Assembly: GCA_047974765.1 (NCBI GenBank)
Contig: JBKECP010000013.1
Coordinates: 62,001-126,000, forward strand
Length of the DNA: 64,000 nt
Source of the DNA: JBKECP01 sp047974765
GTDB lineage: Bacteria > Pseudomonadota > Gammaproteobacteria > Pseudomonadales > Halieaceae
Direction of reading: 5' to 3'
Below are positions 42,079-50,982 of this stretch, one piece after another. How positions within the stretch are numbered: position 1 is the stretch's first letter; every line of letters begins with the position of its first letter. The notes under the pieces are model-generated. The model ran no database searches and had not been told where the DNA came from. It was given only the letters and a program-made list of their open reading frames with translations. Position numbers and translations under genes: made by a program.

Positions 42079-42195
42079 ATTAACCTGGCAATCAAATAGA
42101 TGAATTCCTCACTATTTGACGGTTGCCCCTGAAAATCAGCGGAATGTGTGAAATCTCTTGATTTTCAGTGGCTCGTGCAGGCTTGCAGCCTGCGG
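42079..42195. repeat. Dispersed repeat family 1, copy C (truncated, about 117 bp)
   Basis: Same orientation as copy B, starting ATTAACCTGGCAATCAAATAG, keeping the CAAATAG/CTATTTG stem, the GAAAATCA...TGATTTTC stem and the GCAGGC/GCCTGC hairpin. It lacks the last third (the GGCACA hairpin and the AATAAG end). It starts 38 bp after the P450 stop and ends at the 5' edge of the broken cupin gene. Confidence 0.8.
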
Positions 42196-42200
42196 CTGGT

Positions 42201-42838
42201 ATGGTTGATAAATCAGACAGTGGTGCGAGTGAGCCTGTGTCAGTGATGGATGAGTCTTTGCATATTTTTGGCTATCACAGTAATCGCTTTATGATTTACA
42301 CCAACTGGATCGAGCCGGGCGTGTGGACGCGCTGCCACAAACACGAACACGATCAGGTGGCAATCATTGCCGCAGGCACTACCGTAGCGTAGTTACGCAG
42401 AAAACGGATGAGCCCATCAAAGAGCAATCCGGTCAGGTATTATTTTTTCCTTATGCGGATGATTTTACCTATGTACACCGGGTGGGTGGGCGAAGTGATA
42501 GTCCCTTTGTAAATATAGGTTTTGATTTTCTTGCGCCGCTGGATGATGCCTGCCCTGCGGGTTTGGCACAATGGGAGGGGCCGGATATTACAATAATAAA
42601 ATCCAACCGGCGTGGCCGCTCCTGCCGCCTGGTATTGTCTGTGGACAGTGCTGTGAATATACCCGAAGGTGGCAGTGCTTTGTTACTGGTTCCATTAACG
42701 CCACTTTCTTTGCGTATCGATGCCCTGCTGTGGGCAGCAAAGCCGGGGGCTTTTCGGGTGTATGAAGGTGAGCGCCCGATGCAGATGCATAATGAAGGCA
42801 ATCAGGCGGCGCAACTGATTGTATTTGATGCCTGCTGA
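42201..42838 (+). pseudogene. Cupin-domain protein gene broken by a -1 frameshift
   Basis: The first frame runs from ATG 42201 and reads WTRCHKHEHDQVAIIAAGTT followed by a stop at about 42390. A second frame continues VVTQKTDEPIKEQSGQVLFF and on to 42838. Joined, they give a roughly 212-aa protein whose HKHEHDQ is a cupin metal motif. One base is missing relative to an open frame near GTAGCGTAGTTACG (42383-42396). The 5' end abuts repeat copy C, so the original promoter or start may also be lost. It could equally be a sequencing error. Confidence 0.65.
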
Positions 42839-42846
42839 TTTTGGCG

Positions 42847-42862
42847 TGTCATAAATATGACA
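42847..42862. promoter_or_regulatory. Palindrome TGTCATAAATATGACA upstream of nosR
   Basis: A perfect 6-4-6 inverted repeat, 8 bp after the cupin remnant and about 230 bp before nosR. Read as TGTCA-N6-TGACA it has the geometry of Crp/Fnr-family operators but not the FNR sequence. Confidence 0.35.
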
Positions 42863-42954
42863 TTTTATCGATACAGTGAAGTCGGTATAATCCGGTTTAA
42901 ATTGTGATTTTAGTGATTGTATCTGAGCGTGTTGATGCTGATTCGGCAGATTCA

Positions 42955-42970
42955 TACCTAAAAATAGGTA
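42955..42970. promoter_or_regulatory. Palindrome TACCTAAAAATAGGTA upstream of nosR
   Basis: A perfect 6-4-6 inverted repeat about 120 bp upstream of nosR, placed where an operator for the nos promoter would be expected. No known consensus was recognised. Confidence 0.35.
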
Positions 42971-43089
42971 CCTCTTTGCGGTGATGGGGTGGCCCCCTTA
43001 TCCAGCCGGGTGTTTAATGTTACATTCCTATGGGGTCGGAATACTGATCCGATAATTCAGAATTCCCCGTATTAATTAAAGGAAGTTTG

Positions 43090-45279
43090 ATGTTCTGCCG
43101 TCGGCCTGTTCAGGGCATTTTGACTGGCTGCGGTATTATGTCGCAGGCAGCGGTATTACTGTTGCTGTTATTGTGTCCGGTTGTCTTGAATGTTTATGCT
43201 GCCGATGGCAAAAAAACAGCACAGGAGCGTCTTTATGAGATGTTCCCCGGCACCACATCTGTGTCTGAGCCTGAAGGTGAATTCGCTGTTCGCCGGATAC
43301 AGGCCAACGATGAATTGCTGGGCTATGTGTTTGAAACCATCAACGTCGCCAATATACCCGCCTATTCCGGCAAGCCCATTAATTTGCAGGTTATCATTGA
43401 TCCCAAAGGCACGATTGTCGATGCCTGGGTGCTGGAGCATCACGAGCCTATTCTGTTGGTAGGTATTCCTGAACAAAAGCTGTTCGATTTTGCCGCTGCT
43501 TATCAGGGTATTCAGGCAAACCAGCGGGTGGTAGTGGGTAATACGTCTGATCCGGCGGCGGTGACCGTTGATGCCGTGACGGGGGCTACGGTAACCGTGA
43601 TGGTGGTCAATGAAATTATTATGCGGGCTGTTCACAAGGTGGCGGTCGAGCTGGGGATGGTGGAAGCCGTATCGGCTCATCGTCCAAAGCGTGCCATTGT
43701 GCTTGAGGATGTCTTTAGTGAGCAGAGCTGGGCGAGTCTTACAGGTGATGGTTCTATTCGCCGTCTGCATCTGCTGCGCTCGCAGGTCGATGAAGCTTTC
43801 AAGGGTACAGAGGCAGAAAACGTTGATACTGCTGTCGCTGATGAAGTCAACGATACATTTATTGATCTCTATGTAGCCTATCTTAATGCCCCCACCATTG
43901 GCCGTAATTTGCTGGGTGAAAACCAGTATCGTTTTTTGATGGAGGAGCTGCAAAGTGGCGAACACGCCATTGCCGTACTAGCCAATGGCCTGTATTCCTT
44001 CAAGGGTTCAGGTTATGTGCGCGGAGGTATTTTTGATCGTATCCAGCTGCGCCAGTTTGGCGATATTATTTCCTTTCGTGATCTGGACCAGCAGCGCCTG
44101 TATGATCTGATGGCTGCCGGAGCACCCGATTTCAAGGAAAAATCACTCTTTATCATCCGTGATCCAGCAGCCTTTGATCCAGGCTCGGACTGGAATCTGG
44201 AATTGCTGGTACGGCGTCAGACAGGGCCGGTTGATGGTGTATTTACCAGTTTTGAACTGGCTTATCAGATTCCGGCTGCACTGGTAGAACGCCCGCAGCC
44301 AACGGTTGAAGAGTTGAAGGCTATCGAGGAAGCCAACCGGCCCATGTGGGTCAATATCTGGTATCAAAAAAGCTTCCAGATTAGCGTTATTACCATTGCG
44401 CTGATTATTTTGATGTTGATTCTTTTCTTTCAGGATGCCTTGACCCGGTGGCCACGAGTTTTGCATTACATTCGGGTTGCCTATCTTTCCTTTACGGTGA
44501 TCTTTATTGGCTGGTACTCCCTGGGGCAGTTGTCGGTTGTCAATGTGCTGACTTTTGTACACGCCATGATGCAGGATTTTCGTTGGGAACTGTTTCTGAT
44601 TGATCCGGTTATTTTTATACTTTGGGCATTTACGGCCGCCTTGATTCTGCTCTGGGGGCGGGGTGTATTCTGTGGCTGGCTGTGCCCCTTTGGTGCGCTG
44701 CAAGAGCTGATGAATGAGGCTGCACGTCGCTTGAAAGTACCTCAGTACGAACTGCCCTTTGCTGTTCACGAGCGCCTGTGGGCCATCAAGTATTTAATTC
44801 TGCTGGGCCTGTTTGGCCTGTCGCTTGATTCATTGGCTACCGCTGAACGTTTTGCCGAGGTGGAACCCTTTAAGACAGCCATTACGCTCAAATTCGGGCG
44901 TGAATGGTGGTTTGTGCTGTATGCAGTGATTCTGCTGGTCATTAATATTTTTACCCGCAAAGTATACTGCCGTTATATCTGCCCCTTGGGCGCAGCATTG
45001 GCCATCCCCACGCAGATCAAACTTTTTGACTGGCTCAAACGCCGCAAGGAGTGTGGTCAACCCTGTCAGCTCTGTGCGGTTGAGTGTGAAATTCAGGCAA
45101 TTCATCCCGATGGGCATATCAACCATAACGAATGCCACTACTGTCTCGATTGTCAGCTGACTTACCACGACGATAACAAGTGCCCGCCACTGATTGTGAA
45201 AAGCCGCCGCAAAAATAAGGGTCGTCAAAAACAGGACCCGAATCGTATCCCGGCTGTGGAGCTCAACCCTACAGGCTGA
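43090..45279 (+). CDS. nosR: NosR, electron-donating regulator of nitrous oxide reduction
   Basis: 729-aa polytopic flavo-iron-sulfur protein required for nosZ expression and N2O reduction. After the signal segment, the periplasmic FMN-binding domain carries the flavinylation motif DAVTGATVT (Thr near residue 167). Membrane helices lie from about residue 430, with NapH-like CGWLCPFGALQE and CRYICPLGAAL. The C-terminal ferredoxin part has CQLCAVEC and CHYCLDCQLTYHDDNKCP. ATG 43090 has AAAGGAAG upstream. No apbE/nosX flavin transferase gene lies nearby, so flavinylation must be supplied elsewhere. Confidence 0.96.
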   Translation: MFCRRPVQGILTGCGIMSQAAVLLLLLLCPVVLNVYAADGKKTAQERLYEMFPGTTSVSEPEGEFAVRRIQANDELLGYVFETINVANIPAYSGKPINLQVIIDPKGTIVDAWVLEHHEPILLVGIPEQKLFDFAAAYQGIQANQRVVVGNTSDPAAVTVDAVTGATVTVMVVNEIIMRAVHKVAVELGMVEAVSAHRPKRAIVLEDVFSEQSWASLTGDGSIRRLHLLRSQVDEAFKGTEAENVDTAVADEVNDTFIDLYVAYLNAPTIGRNLLGENQYRFLMEELQSGEHAIAVLANGLYSFKGSGYVRGGIFDRIQLRQFGDIISFRDLDQQRLYDLMAAGAPDFKEKSLFIIRDPAAFDPGSDWNLELLVRRQTGPVDGVFTSFELAYQIPAALVERPQPTVEELKAIEEANRPMWVNIWYQKSFQISVITIALIILMLILFFQDALTRWPRVLHYIRVAYLSFTVIFIGWYSLGQLSVVNVLTFVHAMMQDFRWELFLIDPVIFILWAFTAALILLWGRGVFCGWLCPFGALQELMNEAARRLKVPQYELPFAVHERLWAIKYLILLGLFGLSLDSLATAERFAEVEPFKTAITLKFGREWWFVLYAVILLVINIFTRKVYCRYICPLGAALAIPTQIKLFDWLKRRKECGQPCQLCAVECEIQAIHPDGHINHNECHYCLDCQLTYHDDNKCPPLIVKSRRKNKGRQKQDPNRIPAVELNPTG

Positions 45280-45325
45280 GCGAAATATGCTGAGAGTTTA
45301 TTGCTTATAGCAAAGGAGAGTGAAT

Positions 45326-47239
45326 ATGACAGATACAGACAAGAAGATTGAATCCAGTCAGGATGCCGGTGGCGTTAGCCGCCGCGGCTTTCTGGGGGCA
45401 TCGGCAGTAGCGGGCGCAGCGCTGGGTGCGGCTGGTCTTGGTTCGGCTGTAATGAGCCGCGAAAGCTGGGCAGAGGCCGTCAACAAGGCCAAGCAGAGCT
45501 ATCACGTTGAGCCGGGTGAGCTGGATGATTACATCGGTTTCTGGAGCGGTGGTCATCAGGGTGAGGTTCGTGTGCTGGGTGTGCCGTCCATGCGTGAGCT
45601 GATGCGTATACCGGTATTTAATATTGATTCAGCGACCGGCTGGGGTATCACCAACGAAAGTAAGGCCATCATGGGTGACAGTGCCAGGTTTCTCAACGGC
45701 GACTGTCACCACCCGCATATTTCCATGACCGATGGCAAATACGATGGCAAATATGTCTTTATCAATGACAAGGCCAATACCCGTGTTGCCCGTATCCGCC
45801 TGGATATCATGAAGTGCGACAAAATGATTACTGTGCCGAATGTACAGGCCATTCACGGGCTGCGTTTGCAAAAAGTACCGCACACCAAGTATGTATTTGC
45901 CAATGCCGAGTTTATTATTCCGCACCCGAATGACGGCTCTACCTTCGACCTGAAGGCTGACAACAGCTATACCATGTTCAACGTTATTGACGCTGAAAAA
46001 ATGGAGGTGGCTTTCCAGATTATGGTGGATGGCAACCTGGATAACTGTGACGCAGACTACACTGGCAAGTACGCGGCATCTACCTGCTACAACTCCGAGC
46101 GTGGCTTTGTGTTGGGCGACATGATGCGTGAAGAGCGTGACTGGGTGGTGGTGTTTAACATCGAAGAGGCTGAAAAAGCTGTTAAGGCTGGCAAGTTCAC
46201 CACACTCGGTGACGCCAGTGTGCCGGTACTTGATGGCCGTAAAAAAGAGGGTAAGGACAGCCCATTTACCCGCTATATCCCCGTGCCAAAGAATCCGCAC
46301 GGCCTGAATACCTCTCCCGATGGCCGCTTCTTTATTGCCAATGGCAAGCTATCGCCAACGGTTTCCATGATTGAGATCAGCCGACTGGATGATCTGTTTG
46401 CCGGCAAGATGGCAGACCCCCGCGATACTATTGCCGCCGAGCCGGAGCTGGGACTCGGCCCCTTGCATACCACTTTTGATGGCCGCGGCAATGCTTACAC
46501 CACGCTGTTTATTGACAGCCAGGTGGTGAAGTGGAATATGGATGAAGCCATTCGCGCCTATAAGGGTGAAAAGGTTAACTACATCCGCCAGAAGCTGGAT
46601 GTTCACTATCAGCCCGGTCATTTGCATGCATCATTGACCGAAACCAAAGAGGCCGATGGCAAATGGCTGGTGGCACTGTGTAAATTCTCCAAGGACCGCT
46701 TCCTGCAGGTGGGGCCGCTGCACCCGGAGAATGATCAGTTGATTGATATTTCCGGCGATGAGATGAAACTGGTCCACGATGGTCCGACTTACGCCGAGCC
46801 TCACGACTGTATCCTTGCCCGCCGTGATCAGGTGCGCCCACGCAAAATCTGGAAACGCGATGATCCCTACTTTGCCGGTACTCGTGCAATGGCCGAGAAA
46901 GACGGTATCCAGCTGGAGTTCGACAACAAGGTAATTCGTGACGGTAATAAGGTTCGGGTTTATATGACCTCTGTCGCGCCGGCCTATGGTCTTACCGAGT
47001 TCACCGTTAAGCAGGGTGATGAAGTAACAGTTGTGGTGACCAACCTGGATCAGATTGAAGACGTAACCCACGGTTTCTGTATGGTCAATCATGGCGTGTC
47101 GATGGAAATCAGCCCGCAACAGACGTCTTCAGTGACCTTTGTTGCTGACAAGCCGGGCCTTCACTGGTACTACTGCAACTGGTTCTGTCACGCTCTGCAC
47201 ATGGAGATGGTTGGCCGGATGCTGGTTGAGCCTGCCTGA
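45326..47239 (+). CDS. nosZ: Nitrous-oxide reductase NosZ (Clade I)
   Basis: About 637-aa periplasmic copper enzyme reducing N2O to N2. The Tat signal SRRGFLGASAVAGAALG marks Clade I. The beta-propeller CuZ domain supplies His ligands (DCHHPHIS and HLHASLTE among them). The C-terminal cupredoxin CuA domain has HGFCMVNHG and CNWFCHALHMEM with the two Cys, two His and Met ligands. ATG 45326 with AAGGAG at 45313-45318 is preferred over the GTG at 45320. It is 46 bp after nosR. Confidence 0.97.
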   Translation: MTDTDKKIESSQDAGGVSRRGFLGASAVAGAALGAAGLGSAVMSRESWAEAVNKAKQSYHVEPGELDDYIGFWSGGHQGEVRVLGVPSMRELMRIPVFNIDSATGWGITNESKAIMGDSARFLNGDCHHPHISMTDGKYDGKYVFINDKANTRVARIRLDIMKCDKMITVPNVQAIHGLRLQKVPHTKYVFANAEFIIPHPNDGSTFDLKADNSYTMFNVIDAEKMEVAFQIMVDGNLDNCDADYTGKYAASTCYNSERGFVLGDMMREERDWVVVFNIEEAEKAVKAGKFTTLGDASVPVLDGRKKEGKDSPFTRYIPVPKNPHGLNTSPDGRFFIANGKLSPTVSMIEISRLDDLFAGKMADPRDTIAAEPELGLGPLHTTFDGRGNAYTTLFIDSQVVKWNMDEAIRAYKGEKVNYIRQKLDVHYQPGHLHASLTETKEADGKWLVALCKFSKDRFLQVGPLHPENDQLIDISGDEMKLVHDGPTYAEPHDCILARRDQVRPRKIWKRDDPYFAGTRAMAEKDGIQLEFDNKVIRDGNKVRVYMTSVAPAYGLTEFTVKQGDEVTVVVTNLDQIEDVTHGFCMVNHGVSMEISPQQTSSVTFVADKPGLHWYYCNWFCHALHMEMVGRMLVEPA

Positions 47240-47291
47240 TAAACCTGGCGGGGGCTTTTTGGCTCCCGCCACTTGCCGGAACGAGAAGGAC

Positions 47292-48584
47292 ATGAAGTAT
47301 TTGCCCTTGCTGCTGTTCGTGTCGGCGTGTTGTCTGGCGCAACCTCAAGTTCAAAGTCAGGTTCAAGCCGCGCCAAAACCCCTGCCGGTGGTGGCCAGTG
47401 GCAACCACTGGCGCCTGCCTGCCGGGCACTACAAAGGCCATTTTATTATCAGGCAGTCACAACATATTGAGTGTGATCCCGATGCAGTGATTGATGCCGG
47501 TGGTGAAGGCCATGCGGTACTCATTGAGGCCGATGCCGTTGAATTTAACGGCTGTCAGATTATCAATTGGGGTCGCAATCTGACTAATCTGGATGCGGCC
47601 ATTTTTGTTGCCAAAACGGCCGAAAACACTTCGCTCGGGCGCCATCGTCTGCGCGGCCCCGGTTTTGGTATCTGGGTGGATGCTGCCCCGGGTGTACATA
47701 TACACGACAATGATATCGAGGGGGATCCGGCTGTGCGTTCCCAGGATCGCGGCAATGGCATCCACCTTTACGCTGTCACGGATGCGAGGGTGGAGGGCAA
47801 TCATGTAAGCCAGACACGCGATGGTATTTACATTGATACCTCCAATAAGAATCATCTGCACAATAATGTGCTGGAAAATCTCCGCTACGGTGTGCACTAC
47901 ATGTTTTCCCACAGTAATTCGGTGGTCGGTAATACCACCCGCAATACCCGAACCGGTTATGCGCTGATGCAAAGCCGTTCGCTGGATGTGCGTAACAACG
48001 TATCGGAAAATGACCAGAACTACGGCATTTTGATGAATTACATCACCTACTCAACGATTGCCGGTAACCGCGTCAGCAATGTCCAAAGTGGCTCAACCGG
48101 CAACGTTATGATCCAGGGTGCCGAGGGCAAAGCGCTGTTTATTTACAACTCCGTGTTTAACGATATCAGCTATAACGAATTTGTTGGCAGCGTGATGGGT
48201 ATTCATCTGACGGCTGGATCTGAAAACAACAAAATCTATGCCAACAGTTTTATTAATAATCAGCAGCAGGTGAAGTATGTGGCTACCCGCTTTCAGGAGT
48301 GGTCACAGGAAGATACCGGCAATTACTGGAGCGATTATTTTGGCTGGGATCGCAATAACGATGAGCGTGGCGATGTACCTTATGAGCCCAATGACAATAT
48401 TGACCGTTTAGTCTGGCTCTATCCGGAATTGCGCTTGCTGATGAACAGCCCGGCTATTGAGCTTTTGCGCTGGGTGCAGGAGGCTTTTCCCGTGGTTAAA
48501 TCTCCTGGTGTCCGCGACAGTCGCCCACTGATGAGACCGCTTGCCCGGCCGGTTTCCCTGCCTGCCGGGGAGGCATTGCCATGA
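47292..48584 (+). CDS. nosD: NosD, periplasmic copper-site maturation protein
   Basis: 430 aa. A signal peptide (YLPLLLFVSACCLA) is followed by a right-handed beta-helix of CASH/NosD repeats (GNHVSQTRDGIYIDTSNKNH, GVHYMFSHSNSVVGN, GIHLTAGSENNKIYANSF). It cooperates with NosF and NosY to build the CuZ centre of NosZ. ATG 47292 follows AGAAGGA; the longer frame back into nosZ is not used. Its stop overlaps the nosF start (ATGA). Confidence 0.93.
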   Translation: MKYLPLLLFVSACCLAQPQVQSQVQAAPKPLPVVASGNHWRLPAGHYKGHFIIRQSQHIECDPDAVIDAGGEGHAVLIEADAVEFNGCQIINWGRNLTNLDAAIFVAKTAENTSLGRHRLRGPGFGIWVDAAPGVHIHDNDIEGDPAVRSQDRGNGIHLYAVTDARVEGNHVSQTRDGIYIDTSNKNHLHNNVLENLRYGVHYMFSHSNSVVGNTTRNTRTGYALMQSRSLDVRNNVSENDQNYGILMNYITYSTIAGNRVSNVQSGSTGNVMIQGAEGKALFIYNSVFNDISYNEFVGSVMGIHLTAGSENNKIYANSFINNQQQVKYVATRFQEWSQEDTGNYWSDYFGWDRNNDERGDVPYEPNDNIDRLVWLYPELRLLMNSPAIELLRWVQEAFPVVKSPGVRDSRPLMRPLARPVSLPAGEALP

Positions 48585-49519
48585 GCCTTTTACAACTGGC
48601 GCAGGTGGATCTGCATTACGGCCCGATTCATGCTCTTGATCAGCTAACGCTCAACCTGCAAGCGGGTGAAGTGCTGGGCCTGTTTGGCCATAATGGCGCA
48701 GGTAAAACCACCTGTATGAAGCTGATCCTGGGGCTGCTTGAAGCCAGCGCCGGTTCGGTGCGGGTGTTTGGCCAACCCCCGCAGCAGGCGGATGTGCGGC
48801 GTCAGCTGGGTTATCTGCCGGAAAATGTTATGTTTTATCCTCAGCTCAGTGGCCGCGAGACGCTGCGCCATTTTGCCCGGCTGAAACAGGTTGCTCTTTC
48901 GCAAGTGGATGAGCTGTTGGCTCAGGTGGGGCTGACGGATGCTGCTGACCGGCGCCTTAAAACCTACTCCAAGGGCATGCGTCAGCGCCTCGGACTGGCG
49001 CAGGCTCTGCTGGGGCGGCCACGTCTGTTATTGCTGGATGAGCCGACCGTGGGGCTGGACCCGATTGCAACCCAGCAGCTCTACGAAATAATCGATGGGC
49101 TGCGCGCTGAGGGTGCCGGTATTATTTTATGCTCCCATGTACTGCCTGGTGTGGAGCCTTATATCAATCGCGCCGCCATTTTGGCCGGTGGCCGTCTGCA
49201 AGCCATTGGCTCGCTGCATGAATTGCGCCAGCAGGTAGAACTGCCTACTCGTATCCGCCTGCACCTGGCCGATGATTTGCCTCTCTGGCAGAAGCATTTG
49301 CAGGGCAGTGGGCTGGATGTGAATGTCATTGGCACTGATACGCTTGAAACCTGTGTGCGTGACGATGCCGGTAATTTACTGATTCAGCAGTGGCTGCAAA
49401 GCCACTGTGTGGTGGACCTTGAAGTCATGCCACCCTCTCTGGATGATCTATACCGCTATTTTATGGCGCACACAGATTCCTGCTCTGATGTTGGCCCATC
49501 AGCAGGGGAGCTTCGTTGA
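48581..49519 (+). CDS. nosF: NosF, ABC transporter ATP-binding protein
   Basis: 312-aa ABC ATPase. Walker A is GLFGHNGAGKTT, signature YSKGMRQRLGLAQ, Walker B LLLLDEPTVGLDP and switch His in ILCSHVLPGVE. With NosY it forms the transporter thought to move a sulfur species or reshape NosD for CuZ assembly. The start overlaps nosD by 4 bp and the stop overlaps the nosY start (TGATG). Confidence 0.95.
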   Translation: MSLLQLAQVDLHYGPIHALDQLTLNLQAGEVLGLFGHNGAGKTTCMKLILGLLEASAGSVRVFGQPPQQADVRRQLGYLPENVMFYPQLSGRETLRHFARLKQVALSQVDELLAQVGLTDAADRRLKTYSKGMRQRLGLAQALLGRPRLLLLDEPTVGLDPIATQQLYEIIDGLRAEGAGIILCSHVLPGVEPYINRAAILAGGRLQAIGSLHELRQQVELPTRIRLHLADDLPLWQKHLQGSGLDVNVIGTDTLETCVRDDAGNLLIQQWLQSHCVVDLEVMPPSLDDLYRYFMAHTDSCSDVGPSAGELR

Positions 49520-50349
49520 TGTTGCAAGTCTGGAATATTGCCCGCAAGGAATTTGCCGATGGTTTGCGCAATCGCTGGTTGTTGGCTATCAGTTTGCTGT
49601 TTGCAGTGCTCGCTCTGGGTATTGCCTGGTTTGGCTCGGCGGTGGCAGGCGAGGTGGGTTTTAGCTCGATACCGGCCACTGTCGCCAGCCTGGCCAGCCT
49701 GGCGACCATTCTGGTGCCCCTGATTGCTTTGCTATTGGCCTATGACGCCATTGTTGGTGAGGAAGAGGGCGGCACACTGCTGCTGTTGCTGACCTACCCT
49801 TTAAGCCGTGGTCAGCTGCTGTTGGGCAAGTTTGCGGGGCATGGACTGATTCTTGCGTTGGCCACACTGATCGGCTTTGGTGGTGCCGCCATTGCGATGG
49901 GGCTGCTGGCTGATGATGTTGATTTGCTGTTGCTGATCCATGCTTTTGGCCGCTTTATTGTTTCCTCCATTTTACTGGGTTGGATTTTTCTGGCACTGGC
50001 CTATCTGTTGTCCAGCCATGCCAGTGAAAAATCGACAGCGGCAGGCTTGGCGCTTGGTTTGTGGTTTCTTTTTGTGCTGGCTTTTGATCTCAGTCTGCTG
50101 GCATTGCTGGTTCTGAGTGAGGGCCAGTTGAAGCCGGAACTGTTGCCCTGGCTGTTATTGCTGAATCCGGCAGATATTTTTCGCCAGATCAATCTGGCCG
50201 GTCTGGGTGATAGTTCTGTGCTCAGTGGTGTGGCTGCGCTCGGGCAGGATCTGCCTTTGGGGCAGTGGGGGCTGTGGCTGGCCATGTTGTTGTGGCTGGG
50301 CCTGACACTGGTATTGGCTTATCTGCGGCTGCGTCGCCGTCGTATTTAA
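49519..50349 (+). CDS. nosY: NosY, ABC transporter permease
   Basis: 276 aa with six predicted membrane helices, starting WLLAISLLFAVLALGIAWFG. The ABC-2 core has DAIVGEEEGGTLLLLLTYPL and SRGQLLLGKFAGHGLI, typical of NosY. ATG 49519 overlaps the nosF stop; the preceding TTG at 49516 is an unlikely start. AGGGGAG lies at the right distance. Confidence 0.93.
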   Translation: MLQVWNIARKEFADGLRNRWLLAISLLFAVLALGIAWFGSAVAGEVGFSSIPATVASLASLATILVPLIALLLAYDAIVGEEEGGTLLLLLTYPLSRGQLLLGKFAGHGLILALATLIGFGGAAIAMGLLADDVDLLLLIHAFGRFIVSSILLGWIFLALAYLLSSHASEKSTAAGLALGLWFLFVLAFDLSLLALLVLSEGQLKPELLPWLLLLNPADIFRQINLAGLGDSSVLSGVAALGQDLPLGQWGLWLAMLLWLGLTLVLAYLRLRRRRI

Positions 50350-50396
50350 ATAAGCTGTCTGGATGCTATATGTAAATGAGACGATCTGGAGATATT

Positions 50397-50969
50397 ATGA
50401 AGCAACAGTCCGTTATGTTTTTTCTGGCAGCCGCCCTGGCAATACTATTGGCAGCCTGCGGGCAAAAGGAGGCAGTCGTTAGTGATTTGCCTGCCTCTGC
50501 TGCTTTTCACAGCAGTGATGAATGTCATGTTTGCGGTATGGTGATTACCCGCTTTCCCGGCCCCAAGGGGCAGGCCTTTAATAAGAATAATGTTGTGGCC
50601 AAGTTCTGTTCGGTAGCCGAGATGTTGAGCTGGTGGCTGCAGCCGGATAACCAACGCCAGACCCAGGTGCTTTATGTCCACGATATGAGCAATAGCAACT
50701 GGGATGCGCCAGATGATGCCCATATGATTAATGCACGGCAGGCTTTTTATGTGCTGGCGCCTCAGTTGCGCGGGGCGATGGGGGTGACACTGGCTGCGTT
50801 TGGCAGCCAGGAAGCTGCTGTTCAGCTGGCAGCGCAAAATGGCACTGAGGTGATGAATTTTGAGCAGGTATCAGATTTTCTTGCCAGAGAAGAGGGCCAC
50901 AGCGGCGACACACTGCCACATGGCAAGCCGCACGGTACTCATGATGGACCGCACGGTGCTCACCAATAA
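50397..50969 (+). CDS. nosL: NosL, copper-chaperone lipoprotein
   Basis: 190 aa from ATG 50397. The lipoprotein signal ends LLAAC, with lipidated Cys near residue 21. The NosL domain has the Cu(I) motif ECHVCGMVITRFPGPKGQ and a conserved CSVAEMLSWW. The C-terminal tail is unusually His-rich (HGKPHGTHDGPHGAHQ), likely an extra metal-binding arm. It delivers copper to the nos apparatus. It ends 13 bp from the convergent rpoD, with no visible terminator between. Confidence 0.93.
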   Translation: MKQQSVMFFLAAALAILLAACGQKEAVVSDLPASAAFHSSDECHVCGMVITRFPGPKGQAFNKNNVVAKFCSVAEMLSWWLQPDNQRQTQVLYVHDMSNSNWDAPDDAHMINARQAFYVLAPQLRGAMGVTLAAFGSQEAAVQLAAQNGTEVMNFEQVSDFLAREEGHSGDTLPHGKPHGTHDGPHGAHQ

Positions 50970-50982
50970 CACAAGCGGAGAC

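Noticed and set aside
42901..42960. FNR box upstream of nosR (TTGATGCTGATTCG)
   Set aside because: The second half matches ATCAA at only two of five positions.
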